A stretch of DNA of 64,000 bases, from contig CM043969.1 of NCBI GenBank assembly GCA_014529385.2, forward strand, positions 16,568,446-16,632,445, written 5' to 3'. Positions 10,776 to 23,622 of this stretch are shown one piece after another. The notes beneath the pieces were generated by a model. It made no database searches, was not told the DNA's origin, and worked only from the letters and a program-made list of their open reading frames with translations. The stretch comes from Adiantum capillus-veneris. Its lineage: Eukaryota > Streptophyta > Polypodiopsida > Polypodiales > Pteridaceae. The position numbers were made by a program, and so were the translations under genes. Within the stretch, counting starts at the first letter, position 1; every line of letters begins with the position of its first letter.

Positions 10776-13700
10776 TGTCGAAGCTGGGAACTTGCATTTG
10801 TACTATGTGCGAGCCTTGAAATGCTTCTAACACACAAGTAGAAGAGCCTAGCAAGCTCAAAGGGGCACGATTGTGTCACTCACCACTCAATGCTTCCGTC
10901 GTGAAGGATCTTGTGCTACAAAGAAGAAGGAGCCGCCATCAATGCTGCACTCAACCACCTTGCCACCGCTGATGCCACTGGAATGCTCAATTAATCTCTC
11001 TCTCTCTCTCTCAAGCACGCACACACACACACCTATGAGCACACAAAGGAGAAGGAGACAGAGATGGAGCAAGAGCACTTCTTAGCTTACACCTCAAAGA
11101 ATGAGGATTTTTAGGTCAAATAGACCCTTTATAAGAGTTTGGCCCATTCACACATGGTCATCCACAGTGGCCGATCATTGCAAAACTACTGTAAAAACAA
11201 TATAAGTGGTGCGTCTCTCATCGGTGATCACCTACACACCTATTGGACAAACAAGCCCGGTCCATGACTCAATCAAATAAATAACATGCATCCGTTGAAG
11301 GTGATAGGATGTCCGTGAGGGTTAACATGCCCCCTTCTTGATGTATATTCCGTCCTCGAAAGCTACTGAGATAAAGCCCGTTCGTCGAGGTGGAAGAGCA
11401 TCCAAGATTGAATGTCCTTAGCCTTTTTCAATCACTACAAAATCAACAAAATTTGGCACATAACTACATTCTCAAATACACTTAAAAAGAATATGCAATT
11501 GTAGGTAGACAAATTGATTGGTAACAAAATATTAAACAAATTGTTGGAAATAAACATTAAATTGTAATATAATCAAACACATAAACGGTTGTAAAGGTCA
11601 AAAACTAAACAAGTATGGGGTTGCTAATTTAACGATCGAAAGGCACTAGAGGTCAACTATTAATACCATGGGCAAGCTTCTCAATTTTCTTTGGTTAATT
11701 AATCTATTTAATCACGAGAGCTAAGTATTCCATGTATGAGGGCTGATTAGAGGCTATACCTAGAAGACCTTGTAGTTAAGCTACGATAAAAGGAATTGCT
11801 CATGAAATCATTGCCTGACTTATTTCCTTTTTTTGACCCCCCAAAGTCTTTTCACATTGATTCCATTTTGATGTGTGTGCTTATTTTGTATGCCTTGGGT
11901 TTTTTTCTTTTCAAGGAAAAGCGCCCACACTGAGAACCTCTAGGGCTCTAGTACCATCGGCGATACATGTGAGTGAAGTACCAAATCAAGCTGAGATTTC
12001 TTTTCCAACTAAAGATTTTACATTGTGGCACTTTGATTTTTTTTTTTTAACGTTTTCAACATTTTAATTTTGTAACTTTGGGGGGTCATATTACACTGTT
12101 ACCCTCTAGGCTCATCACACTAGTAAATTCTCTTTATAATACTTAAGCTAAAGGTCAATAGGGACAAAGCCCACTAGAAATCCCTAGTACATTGCACACA
12201 ATGCTTCCTAAATTGGATTAAGAACCTAAAGTAACCATTGATTATTAGGAAGGAATTCCCCATGGTATTAAGAGAAGATCTCAAACTTCTAACTTGGTCA
12301 AACTAGCTTAGTCAGATTGCTTGATTCCAAAACCTAGACAAGAGATTATGATAGAAAATTATACAAAAATTAATGCTTAATCTAAGAAAATGTGCAGAAT
12401 ATTGTGCTAGCAATCACATATAAAGCAGACAAGCATGGATGCAAAAACAAAGACAAGGGGCAATGTGAATGGTAAAGAAACACATGTTTGTGTTGATGAT
12501 CGTGCTTGATTTGAAGAGTGAATGAGAGAAATATTTCATGAAGTTCCACATCCTAACAATAGAAACATGTTCTTGTACACACTAGGTAACACAAAGAATA
12601 CCTTTAGAAGGAAAATCAGTGGGAAGAGGCACCAACCCTTAAAACACAATCAAACAACATAAGGAACCCTAACCTAATTATTTGCACTCCCTCTAGAGAG
12701 TCAAGGGAATAAGATATTGTAGATATTGGGGGGTAACCCTAAGGCTAAACCCCTATCCTTGTCATCATCAAGAAAAATGAAGTCATCATCTGTGAGACCA
12801 TATGTGCCATCCATGTAATCATGTAACTCTTCCTCATCACTGGATGTCTATAATCATCTTGACCAAGAGGGTAAGTTTGTGCAATCGGAGAGGCATCCTC
12901 TGCTAAGTATGGATTAGTCATGGTCAAGAGATGTATCAGCCATTCTAACTCCTTGAAATTCCTCTCACACGTGCTCACATAATAGCGTATCTACCAAATC
13001 TCATTTACATGCAAGCACCGGGTAGACTATGTGAAACACTTATGCAAAGTAAAGATGGTACCTCTCATCCAAGGTAGGAGTGGATGACTCTATTGTCTAG
13101 CCATATCTGTACACACAAATAGATGATGGTTAGGGTGAAAATATTATAAGGGTCGTGTCAAAAGGTTGTCCTTGTGCATTATCTGTTTTTATGATTTTGG
13201 GTCATGTACTAGAACTCGTAGGTTTCTAGATTTTTGTTTGGTGACTCTTTTACTTATTTGTTTTTTCTTTGTTGGGAGGCATTGTAGCACGACCTAATCG
13301 CAACCCACATAAAATTATCAAATCCGTGGATCGGCAACCCGGCTAGGGCATGGAAGCACGAGCATCGGATGAATAGAAATAGAGGATTCAAGAGATCACC
13401 TCTCCAATGCAAGTAGAGACTAGCCATGGAAAGACTAACTCTAAACCTACTCTAATCACTAAGCAATAAACTTCTACACACATCAATTCCACCGAAGTCT
13501 GATTTGCCATAGACTAGAAACCCCAAGTACACTAATGATAAGCACACACTAATTACCACATGTCAATCATGGCACTTCATCAATAGCTAAACACACAAGG
13601 TGAATGGTGCTAGAGCTTCATAAAATCTATCTACACACAAGCAAACAATAGGGCACACACACTAATTGCAAGATCAAGACCCAACTTAATCAACCTAATT

Positions 13701-14333
13701 AGTGATGCTAAATCTCACAAATCAAATACTTGTGGAAGAATAGGAGTGGTTAATAGCAAGAAGTACATACCTCTCTCAAATCTATAATAATGAGAGTGTA
13801 ATACTACTCCATGAAATAATGAAATGTAGAGAAGAAGTAGACTAATAAGAAACTAGGAATTAGATCAATCAAGAAAATCTTACTCTAATTAAAATGGTTA
13901 GCACTAGCCTCTTAAGCATGGACATTAAGCTTAAGGCTAGGCCATAGAGTGAACACTCAAGAGAGAGGGAGCTGTCAAAGTGGATCTTCAAGAGTGGATA
14001 CTCAAGAATGAAGCCTCTTTGCATAAAGGCTTCCTTTTAAAGACTTTCACCACAATCCCTTCTACTATGGGTTTAAGCTTGAGCCCTCAAAATATCATAT
14101 ACAACTTTGGAACTCCAAGTGAGCCCAAGACTTATACAAAGTGTGTTGGAAATATTATACACAACCATAGATATCTCCCGCTTGATGCATATTTGGTGTA
14201 GCCTGTGTTTAGCTACTGCTAACAGTTTTTGTGAGTATAAGGCTATTTATATATGTTCCCTAAGATTGGAAGATTGAGAGGTCAAGGAGGAAGGTTAAGA
14301 GGGGAGCAAGTGAATGATGGATGTCAGGAAACA
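10776..14333 (-). repeat. 3' LTR of element G1 (long LTR, carries an insertion)
   Basis: Reverse-complementary to the LTR at 40841-43011 over most of its length, for example 10776-12640 against 41160-43011 and 14220-14333 against 40841-40950. In plus orientation it starts TGTCGAAG and ends GGAAACA, next to a polypurine tract, as expected for a 3' LTR read on the minus strand. A TATATAAA-like box lies near 14247 on the minus strand. The extra 1.4 kb compared with G2 is explained by unrelated sequence at roughly 12650-14215. Confidence 0.8.
12650..14215. mobile_element. Unidentified insertion within the G1 LTR
   Basis: The two LTR copies match on both sides, but this block has no counterpart in the other copy, which has only about 200 bases here. 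No ORF longer than 80 codons and no transposase or RT motif is visible. A segment bounded by TGTTGGG at 13270 and CTAACA at 14224 could be a solo LTR, but its flanks (TCTTT, GTTTT) do not form a clear target duplication. Confidence 0.5.
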
Positions 14334-14350
14334 CTCCCCCTTTCCTTGGA
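14334..14350 (-). other. Polypurine tract of G1
   Basis: The minus strand reads CCAAGGAAAGGGGGAG immediately before the LTR start TGTTTCC, the plus-strand priming site of an LTR element. The matching tract of G2 is at 40828-40840. Confidence 0.75.
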
Positions 14351-14354
14351 TAGA

Positions 14355-15204
14355 TCATACCTTCTGGAATGATGTCGTCACCTTTTGAAACCAATTTTTC
14401 TTAGTTGTCATGTGTGAAGACTTTGACCAATAGTTGTTGACAGCCCTAGGCATTTCATCTAGTTGCAAGGGTGGTAAGGTACTCTCCCATGATTTTATTT
14501 GCAACGTTGTTATAGGTGGTGAACTTACAATGAGAGGTGCAAACTCTTTCTTGTTTGTATAGATAAGTACAATGGTAGGTGGAGGTTGTGTCAAAGCTTC
14601 TATTTCCGTATATGAACTACATGAAGAGCAAGAAGCTTCATTTGTTTTTTCTATGGTTGAGTTGAGAAAAACAAGGCTTTCTTGCTTGGGGACCCATACC
14701 AGCTCCGGATCCGGTGTTTCCCACGATCTTTCATTGGCTCTGTTGTCACAGTATTTGACTCACATGGGTCAGGTGACAGGTAAGAACATAATTTACATTT
14801 TGGCACCTAGATTTGATCATTTCCTTGATAGTAGCCTTGGGATTCCAATATTCGTTTAGGAATCCAACGCCATGTTTTCTTACATTTTTGGGAGGGAGGG
14901 GGCATTTCTTAAAAGGCCCCTGCTTTTTAGCATCAGCCATGGTCGCTAAAGAAGCTTTAGGGACCCACTTGTATGTTCTCTTTGATATATTAGGATGCAT
15001 CTTTTGTGTCTCAAGCTTTGTGCGTCCCAGGTTTATATGACCTTCCATAGTTCCAACAGGCATGATAAAAAAGTCTTGATCTACAAAGCCGTTGTCATAA
15101 TTGATAGAAGTGTACCAGATACCAAAAATTACAGTTTTCTTCTTATTGACACCCTTGACTTGGATAGTGCTCCAGATAGAGATGGCTTTTCCAACTGATA
15201 CCAC
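14355..15204 (-). pseudogene. 3' ORF of G1, conserved with G2, function unknown
   Basis: Two minus-strand frames (15204-14746 and 14594-14355) together parallel the last reading frame of G2 (about 40140-40819). Shared words are HPNI, KWVPK.SLATMADAKK, ATIKEMIKS.CQNV, SWESTLPPLQLDE and a WFQ-VT ending just before the polypurine tract. No known domain is recognised; it is basic in the middle and Pro/Ser-rich at the end. The position between the protease and the 3' LTR is where pol would be expected, yet no RT or integrase is present. The copy has a frameshift near 14700. Confidence 0.65.
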
Positions 15205-15540
15205 ACCCCATATGAGAACATATTATATTTAGTACCCGTCTCTAACAAGGCTCTATATAGCACTTTCCCATAGGTGCTATTTAGTTCAATAGGGTATCTT
15301 ATAGGTGTGTCAGAGTCCAACCAATCATCCTCTGTTTCAACATGGAATGCATGTGCAACTCCAAGGTTGACCTCTCATTTGGCATCTTATGCGTTGTTGT
15401 TGCTCCTTAACCTCAGCTTGAGCTTGTATCTTCTTCAATTCTGTTTGTGCCTTGGCTGCCTTTTTTTGATGGATGGCACATAGCTCCTCTTGGCTTAAAG
15501 GATCATAGTATCTTTTAAATTTTCTCCCATAGAAGCAGGT
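15129..15540 (-). pseudogene. Aspartic-protease-like region of G1
   Basis: The minus-strand text YYDPLSQEELCAIHQKK, a Gln/Lys/Ala-rich helix, then RALLETGTKYNMFSYGVWYQ resembles the region leading into a retroelement aspartic protease, with ETG where DTG or DSG is usual. Frames change near 15330 and 15190. Text in the next frame (FFIMPVGTMEGHINLGR) could be the protease's second half with an ILGR-like block. G2's protease differs in wording (DGGAG), so the two elements are not close over this part. Confidence 0.5.
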
Positions 15541-17111
15541 CCTTTTGTGGACAGTTTGAATACATAACATTTGTCGTTAGGTCCACCTTGGCCTGGAAAA
15601 CGACTTCCATGAAAGAATGGAAAAACACACCGTTTCTGTAGCAATAGTATATTGTCATATCCATCACCAACAACCTGACCCTGTTTAGCTTTCTCATTTG
15701 ACAAAATACTTTTGAATCCCCTATTTTGAACAAGGGGCATCATTTCCTCAAGAAAATGGTTAAGCTCTACATCAGTGGCTTCTAAATCTTCTTCTTTAGT
15801 CAATGATTGAAATAGCATTTGACGAGCAACTAACATCTGTATTTTTCTAGGACCCCCCTTCTCAATCTTTAAAACTGTCTTAACAAGATTGCGCACTTTT
15901 TCAAGAGTTGCCCTTCTAGTACCTGGCTATACATTGTGGTCATGCACTCCCAGATGGATCACCAAACGTGTCATTGTTGTTTCCTTTGGCATCACATAAT
16001 AGATCATACACTTGCAAACATTTGAACAAGTGACCGTTCTGTCACAATAGTGGCAGGTTATTTTAGATTTACCTTCGCTAGCAGGATAGCCCATGCTGAT
16101 TTGTCTGTCCAGATGTCCATGAAAGAAGGCATCATTGTATTTCCTTTCACCAAGGTAAAAAAGGCATGTCACTCTGCAACATTGAAGGCTTCCAAGACAA
16201 TAACTCAAACGCACAGTGCAATCTATGGCCATGTTGGTCGATGCTGGGCGAGACCAAAGGTGACCGTCGTACTTCTGCTCCATACCGAGCATCCTTTTAT
16301 TGTTGTGAATTGGAGGAAGCTCGAAACAAACATTGCCATTATAAAAATTTGGGAGCTCGTCAACCTTTTTGGGAGTTCCACAAATCTCTAAAAGTTTAGA
16401 CAACCTGCACGATTTACCTTTGTCTTTCATCCATGAAATGATGGATATATCCTTTGAATACTCCTGCATTGTATGCTCCACCCCATCTTGTGTGTCTTGA
16501 AAGGGTCCTGGTGACCTGGTTAGTTCCACTATCTCCAAAACAACTGTGTCTGTACCTTCATCAATATCAACATTTAAATGTGATGGAGTGGAGCTTTTTT
16601 TACATGGTGTAGCGAACATAGAAGAATCACAGACTTCTTCATTTGTTTCTAAACTGTCAGCCACATAAACATAGCCATCTGAATGAAGAATGTGGTAAGA
16701 TGAGGACAGAGAATGGTCAAGAAGGTAATGGTTTTGATCTTCATGATCCCATCTAGGCAACACATTGACCTTAGACTCAAAGCTCCCTGTCTGAACGACT
16801 GCTTGCAAGCCTTCAAACTGAATAGAAGGAGGTAATAGGCTTTGAAGAAAATATTCACTAAGTAGAAGCTCTCCATTTCTTAATGACACTCTATAATCCA
16901 TATGAGCATCATTAATCGTCCATGAAAGCATTGCTGTAGTTGTAGCTGTCATGTTTGAGACAGACAGGGAGGAATAATGCTTGAGGGAAAAAAATTGATG
17001 AAAAGAGAAGGAAGAGAATGTGCATAAGGTACAAAGAAAGTGTAAAAGCATGCAACTGCAAAAAGTTATTGCTGCGTTCATTGAAAACTGTTCGAAATTT
17101 AATTCATTCAT
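15495..17111 (-). CDS. Cys/His-rich (FLYWCH/GCM-like) zinc-finger protein, possibly the N-terminus of a MULE-type transposase
   Basis: The largest intact ORF of the window (17111-15927, 394 codons) continues after one frame change in 15896-15495. The first 40 residues are hydrophobic and may be upstream sequence; MTATTTAMLSW at about residue 54 is an alternative start. The middle is acidic. From about residue 300 come CTVRLSYCLGSLQCCRVTC, then ITCHYCDRTVTCSNVCKC and HLGVHDHNV, a series of Cys pairs ending in an H-x-H. This is the spacing style of FLYWCH or WRKY-GCM1 zinc fingers, often found at the N-terminus of Mutator-like transposases. No DDE catalytic domain follows: the reading fades at about 15500, where element G1 text begins. 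Zinc binding is inferred from spacing; the transposase link is a guess from family habit. Confidence 0.5.
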
Positions 17112-17434
<323 letters not shown>

Positions 17435-17547
17435 TAGAGTATAGTTTTTTCTATTCCCAATTAAGTGCTTTAAAATTAAAATGGACATAGTATAGTATAT
17501 ATACAATATATGGTATTTAAGTTTATAGTATATATAGTTACATTACA

Positions 17548-18690
17548 TTATACCAGCACCAGTACCGGGCCAGTCCAGTCCAGTAGCAGTACAGTACCAG
17601 TCCAGTCCATTACTAATCAAGTCCAGTCTAGTAGCAATCTAGTCTAGTCCAGTACTAGTACCAGTCCAGTCCAGTACCAATCAAGTCCAGTGTAGTCCAG
17701 TCTAGTACCAGTCAAGTCCAATCCAGTACTAGTCCACCCAGTACCAGTCAAGTCCAGTCTAGTCCAGTACCAATCAAGTCCAGTCTAGTAGCAGTACAGT
17801 ACCAGTCTAGTCCAGTACCAATCAAGTCCAGTCCAATAGCAGTACAGTACTAGTCCAGTCCAGTACCAATCAAGTCCAGTCTAGTAGCAGTCCAGTCGAG
17901 TCCAGTACCAATCAAGTCCAGTCTAGTAGCAGTCTAGTCTAGTCCAGTACTAGTCCAGTCCAATACAATACCAGTCCAGTTCAGTACCAGTCAAGTCCAG
18001 TGTAGTCCAGTCCAGTACCAGTCAAGTCCAATCCAGTACTAGTCCACCCAGTACTAGTACCAGTCAAGTCCAGTCCAGTCCAGTACCAATCAAGTCCAGT
18101 CCAGTCCAGTACGAATCAAGTCCAGTCTAGTAGCAATCCAATCCAGTACAATACCAGTCCAATCTAGTACCAGTCAAGTCCAATCCAGTACTAGTCCACC
18201 TAGTACCATTCAAGTCCAGTCCAGTCCAATATCAGTCTAGTCTAGTACCAATGAAGTCCAATCTAGTAGTAGTCGGTCCAATCTAGTCCAGTACTAGACC
18301 AATCGAGTACTAGTCCACCCAGTACCAGTCCAGTACCAGTCCAGTCAAGTACCAATCTAGTTCAGTCCAGTAGCTGTAATGTACCAGTCAAGTTCAGTTC
18401 AGTACCAGTATCAGTCCAATCCAGTACTAGTCCAGTCAAGTATCAGTCAAGTCTAGTCCAGTACAGTACCAGTACCAGCTCCAGTTCCAATCCATTACTA
18501 GTACTAGTACAGTCCAGTACTAGTACCAGTACATGATAAGTCCATTCCAAGATAAGTACCAGTTTAGGATAATCCAGTCCACCACCAATCCCAATCCAGG
18601 ATAAGTTCAGTCCAGTACTAGTCCAATCTAGTAGCGGATAAGTTCAATCCAATACCAATCCAGTCCAGTCCAGTAGCACTACAGTACGTT
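17548..18690. repeat. CCAGT-based satellite array
   Basis: About 1.1 kb made almost only of the pentamer CCAGT and its variants (CCAGTA, CAAGT, CTAGT, CCAAT). They combine into longer words such as CCAGTACCAGTCAAGTCCAG and CCAGTCTAGTAGCAGT that recur at irregular intervals. Stops occur in all frames, so it is not coding. It lies between two (TA)n tracts and just upstream of the methyltransferase-like gene. Unit divergence suggests an old or fast-shuffling minisatellite. Confidence 0.95.
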
Positions 18691-18774
18691 ATATAGTATA
18701 TATAGATTATATAGTATATAATGTTATACTTACAGTAAAAAGTATATAGTAAATAGACTATATAGTATATAGAG

Positions 18775-18775
<1 letters not shown>

Positions 18776-18810
<35 letters not shown>
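18776..18810. repeat. (TA)n microsatellite
   Basis: TA run of about 35 bases after a TATAGTATATAG-rich stretch, closing the satellite array on its right side. Confidence 0.95.
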
Positions 18811-18813
<3 letters not shown>

Positions 18814-18918
18814 GATTATACATATATTGTACATAATACAAAGTATAGTAATGTTTTATAATATTTATCGTTCATTTCACCATTTTCCATAGTCTAGGAC
18901 TTTATTCTAATCGTTTTC

Positions 18919-21728
18919 GTGAAGTTTCAAATTTTGACCCGGGACACCTGTTGGGAGCTAGTTTTGAGGATGCTAAGGTCAAAATTTGGAAACGTTTTGT
19001 ATGTAGGAATTGTAGTTCTTATTGCTTGTAGAAAGAAGATAATTTTGCACCTCATGAGCCTCACTAAGTCTAAGGATCCACAATATCTTCATTTTGGTGA
19101 TTACAAGCTTTTTAGAAGTTACATGAAAAAGGAGACTTATTGGGCTCACTTGCATGGGGAGGCTACACTTATGATTGAAAGGATACAAGTAGAAGGTCCA
19201 CAACTTCCTAATTCTTTTGACCTATTCTACAAGATGAGCATGAAGAATCATATTTTGCAGGTAGACGTTTGACCATTGTTTTTAAAAGAATATAGACATG
19301 TTTTAATTTACACAAGATCAAGTTGAGTGTGTTTTTTATTGTTACTATGTATGTAGGCTTTTATTTATCTAATGGATGCGTTGAAGTCTTCCGACTCTAG
19401 TGAGAAGATGCCGGAGCTTATGTTGTCGGCTAAGAGAGTGATTTACAGGTTTGCATCTTCCACTTGCACTCTTTGCAAAAAAAGAGCATTTCATTTTTTT
19501 GTCATGGTTTGGTGACAGTGGGTCATTTTGAGAATGATGAAATTTCATTTTGTGTTTACAAAAAATCCTTAAATTCCTTGTGGAAGCCCTAGATATGGGG
19601 TGGATGGTTCTTTTGACAATATGCGTGTGTATAATGTCTATGTTGAAAACACTGAAATCCCTTATGGGAGCCCAAGATAGGGTTTATGGTTTATTTTGAA
19701 AAAGTATTCTCCATACAAAGGAGACTCTGACAAATTTTTTTTTGGATACATGACATTTATTATGCCATTGCGTTTATATGCTTTTCAAAGTGGATGATTC
19801 TCTAAAAATTGTGTAGATGGGTTATGCAATGCGTTGAGGCACAGGAATTGAATGAAGCCCCATTATTCACTAGAGAGTGGATTGATGTACATGATGAGAA
19901 TACAATGTTCTCTCCCTCTTTGATTGAAAGGAATCTGACAACATGGGAAGCCAAGGTTTGTCCTTGGTGGTTGGATTATCCACTAGGAGTTATTCCAAAG
20001 CAAGATTTGGAATTACGTAAGAGTAAGTATCTTAACACTAGTGGCTCCTTTATTTTGAGAATGTATATGTCTTACTTTAGTACTAATTTATGTGATATTG
20101 TGCTATATGGTTGTTGAATGAAGGGTTTCAAAATGAGAGTGATGAGTACTTACAGGAGACACAAGAAGAGTCTCTCCCTCTCGTTTCTCAAGGAGTTACT
20201 CAAAACACCATTGAGAGTGTCTCTCAAGGTACTCCACTAGCAAGCAATGTACTCAAGAAGGGTAAAGGGAAAATGGAGCCTCCAAGTACATCAAGGAAAT
20301 CCACTCCTTCTTCAATGCCTCCCATTGTGCCATTTGCAGAGCCCGGCATGTCCTCTTTGGGACCACTATACCCCATATGGAACCCTCTTCTAATGTGCCC
20401 ACTACATCCTCATTGGTGCACACTACTTAGTTTGTTGCAGAGTCTTCACTTGGGCGAGAGGCTTGGGAGAGAAGGCCGATCACACGATCTGTTGGTAAGT
20501 TTAAGAAAATTGTTAGCATATCTGTCTTCCATATTTCCTAATTCAAAGATAATTTGGATAATGCTTGCAGGGTTCCATTACCAAACTATTGTAGATGTTT
20601 TGCTTGTGGATATATCACAAATTGATAAGTTTGCCCTTGATAGGTAGATTTTCATAGTGCTTACTTATTTGCATTTTCTTCTTGCATTGTTCTATGATTT
20701 TGAACATAATTCATGTTTGGTTTTCTTATAACATCAACAAATTTTTTGTGACACAAAATACAAATCTATATAGAAAAGATGGTGTGCCATGTCGTGAGGT
20801 TGCTAGGCTTATCTTTGGAGATTTTCCTACAATTTTGCTTGTGGATGGTCTAGGACCAATCCCATTGGGTAAGTAACTTTTCTTTGGACTAGTACCTACA
20901 ACTAACTATGGTTGTATGCTTACATGTCATCATTCACTTTTGTAGAGGGAATGAGTGTTCCCAAGTGGAACACATTTTCCACGGGTCTAGTGACAGGGTG
21001 CATGGATGTTGCTCATGAGTTTTTGGCCGATGAGGGGTTTTTAGTGACCGTGTGCATGGCCGAGCATATTGGAGATTTTATTGCAGATGCAACTAGGATA
21101 GGACTTGTGCTCTTACGTACATGGGCTCTCATGTGTAATAAGAAGGCATATCGGCATCCACTCACTAGAGAGGTGGTAAGATAACAAACTTAGTTTCATA
21201 GTTTAATTTCCTAACTAAAAACATTGTAGCTATGCCATTCATTCTTTGAGTTTTTTATTCATGCAGGTACTTGATCTTACCATGTGTCTTTGGTATCGTA
21301 TTGGCCATCCTGTGCCACACTATGATAGAGAGGCGGGGAGAAAATTTCTGAGAGATTGTTTCTAGCAGATTGTAGCTACATGATAGATGATGTAGTCTTC
21401 CCCATTGAGATTGATGGTGTTATTCTTAGAGGCGGGGCAGAGCGGTCTTCTTTGTTCTTTCGGTAAGACTAGTCCAAAGTATGATACTAGTGAATGTTAT
21501 GGTATATATGTGTTTGCATTTGGTTTCTAATTTATTTTTTATATGGTCAGGTGGTTGCTGGCAACATTTGCTGAGCCTCATGACTATGTTTTGGACTTGT
21601 TTGCAGGGTGTGGTGGTTTGGGCCGAGCTTCTGCGGGAGATATGAGGCATTGCATGTGTCTAGACCTAGATCATGTGCTCTATGAAATATTCTTGACCGA
21701 TATTGCATGTGGACCTGTGAAATGTTGA
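18919..21728 (+). pseudogene. Multi-exon gene for a permuted N4/N6-type DNA methyltransferase-like protein
   Basis: At least nine exons can be read, most with GT-AG edges: to about 19260; 19353-19449; 19815-20022; 20125-20492; 20571-20643; 20775-20867; 20945-21177; 21267-21463; 21552-21728. The last exon has DYVLDLFAGCGGLGRA, a textbook SAM-binding motif I, followed by RHCMCLDLDHVLYE as the acidic motif II. Before it, exon 20945-21177 has FSTGLVTGCMDVAHEFLADEGFLVTVC, a strand-helix-strand block like motif V/VI of N4/N6 methylases. Motif I coming last is the circularly permuted order of that class. The DPPW catalytic motif is not intact; VDVLLVDIS or TILLVDGLGP may be its remnant. Frames break in exons 20125-20492 and 21267-21463. 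Likely a decaying or transposon-borne DNA methylase; nucleic-acid substrate and base are unknown. Confidence 0.55.
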
Positions 21729-22370
21729 TTGCGGATGCACATTTGGTTGAGGAAACTCTATTCTGGCAGTACACATCTTCATGTTTTGATTTATGTTTTT
21801 ATGTACATGGCAGCCATATGACATTGACATGGCATTTTGGTATGCTCCATACATTTCATTTGGATATTTCATTTGTGTTTGTTTGGTACATGACCACCAC
21901 ATGATGTGGAGATGACTTTGATTGGAGCTTTCTTTTGTAGTTAGATTATGTTGACACCATTGGCTTGTGTGTTGATTTTTGTGAGATAACAAAATCATTA
22001 AAGTGATGGAAATAAGAGTTTATGTGAAAGAATCCCATGTGGGAGCCCACGTTTTCAGTACAGCCTCAAAAATACATACAAATGGTGCTTTTTATAAAGT
22101 TTCATTTTGCATAAGCATAGACATGCTTCCATATTTTTTAAAAGTGTTTGGTAGTTGAAGGATTGTACTGTAAGGTTTTGAGTTTTTTCACTATACAATG
22201 ATATTTAAAGATATCATTGGTGTAAAATTTGGGTTTAAAAGCTCAAAAAAACAGTTCCAATTGTAAAAGCTCGAAACTGAAAGCTCCCAAAAATTAAACC
22301 CCCATCAGTAGCAAAGGTAGATACAGTACCAAAATCAGCCAAACCAATTTGGAAGCTAAGGGATTCATAC
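21729..22370. other. Intergenic or intronic spacer, no gene seen
   Basis: AT-rich sequence between the 3' ends of two converging genes. Missing 3' exons of the phosphatase-like gene would be expected here, but none is recognised. Confidence 0.6.
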
Positions 22371-23622
22371 CTAAAAAGAGACTTTGCATCTTCATCAACT
22401 TAGGGAAGAAAGCATGCAGTATGGTCATCAGATTGTTTCTTTGGCTGCAGGACCAAAGCATCACGTAGCATCGCCTCCTCAGGCTAAGGATGAAATCCTC
22501 CGCATCAGGTCTGACCATGCAGTATTTGTGCCGGGAGACCTGCACGCATGGGAGCCTACATTCCTCTGGAAATGGGATTTTCCACAAATCTTTGGGTTCT
22601 TCATGACAATCCTTCAACAGAACTCCATTCACATCTAGAATGACAAGGCGCTTAGTGCTCGCCTTTACGTCCAGCGGCATTGATGTATCCGGTCGCTTTT
22701 CACTCAGCCACCACCTATCCCTCACTGAAGTACCACAAAGCAAAATGAGTAAAGGAACACCCAGCCTTTTGGCAATAGAAAGTGTGCACATTTAGCACCA
22801 TTAAAGGTTACCAATTGTTGACAGCATGACATAACAAGGAACAAACACATTAACATCTGAATGACATGACACCGAACATTGACAAACGCAAAATGGGATC
22901 GTATTTCATGATAAGCCAGAAGCAAGTACAAAATGCTGTTAAATAGCTAATTCTTGGAGGTTCGCGGCTTGAGATGACAACTTTGGGGCGCTTTTTACAT
23001 TTCATAAGGAAGAGTTCGGAGAGTGTGGCACAGTCAATGCTATAACATGTTTCTAAGGTTGTCGCTTGCCCCGCACCTTCGGCCTCCTCCATGGCTTTCG
23101 TCTCCTCCGCAAAATAAGTTGCCTCCTCCATGCCATACTCTTTCGCAGCCTCCTTCGCACCCTCAGCAGGTTCCGCCTCCTTCGCACTGTCAGCAAGTCC
23201 CGCCTCACTCTTTGCCTGCTGCCTCGTCTTTCTGCCTGCCTTCTCCTCTACATACTTTGGAGTTGCATCCAAACACTCGGCCGCCGAGGGAACTTCCACT
23301 TGCACCTCCTCATCAGCCTGAATTTCTGCATTGTTCTTCTTGCCTAGCTCTATCTCTATGTCATCAACTTCCTCAATCGGTTCGCTTTCCTATTTATCCT
23401 TGTCCTGCACTTCAGTTTTCAGTTTAGCTTCTACCATACCAGAGCCCACACTAGCCTCATACCCTTTTCCTTCCACTGTGCTGGCAATAGGGCCTTGCTG
23501 GCTTTCCTGCGCTTCATCTTTAGTGTTATCTTCCTCCAAACTGGAGTCTAGAGTAGGCTCACCCTTTTTGCCTTCCATCGTTTTGGCACCAATGTCATGC
23601 AGTACTTCATGCACTGACTTAT

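Noticed and set aside
13270-14224. Solo LTR inside the G1 LTR
   Set aside because: TGTT/AACA ends are present but the flanking five bases do not match and no second copy is seen; recorded only as an unidentified insertion.
17548-18690. Possible CRISPR-like array
   Set aside because: Units are variable pentamers with no constant repeat and spacer structure; this is an eukaryotic satellite.
23023-23427. Plus-strand Pro/Ser-rich ORF of 134 codons
   Set aside because: It is antisense to the acidic exon; the Glu/Ala-rich minus-strand frame has the better coding look and splice context.
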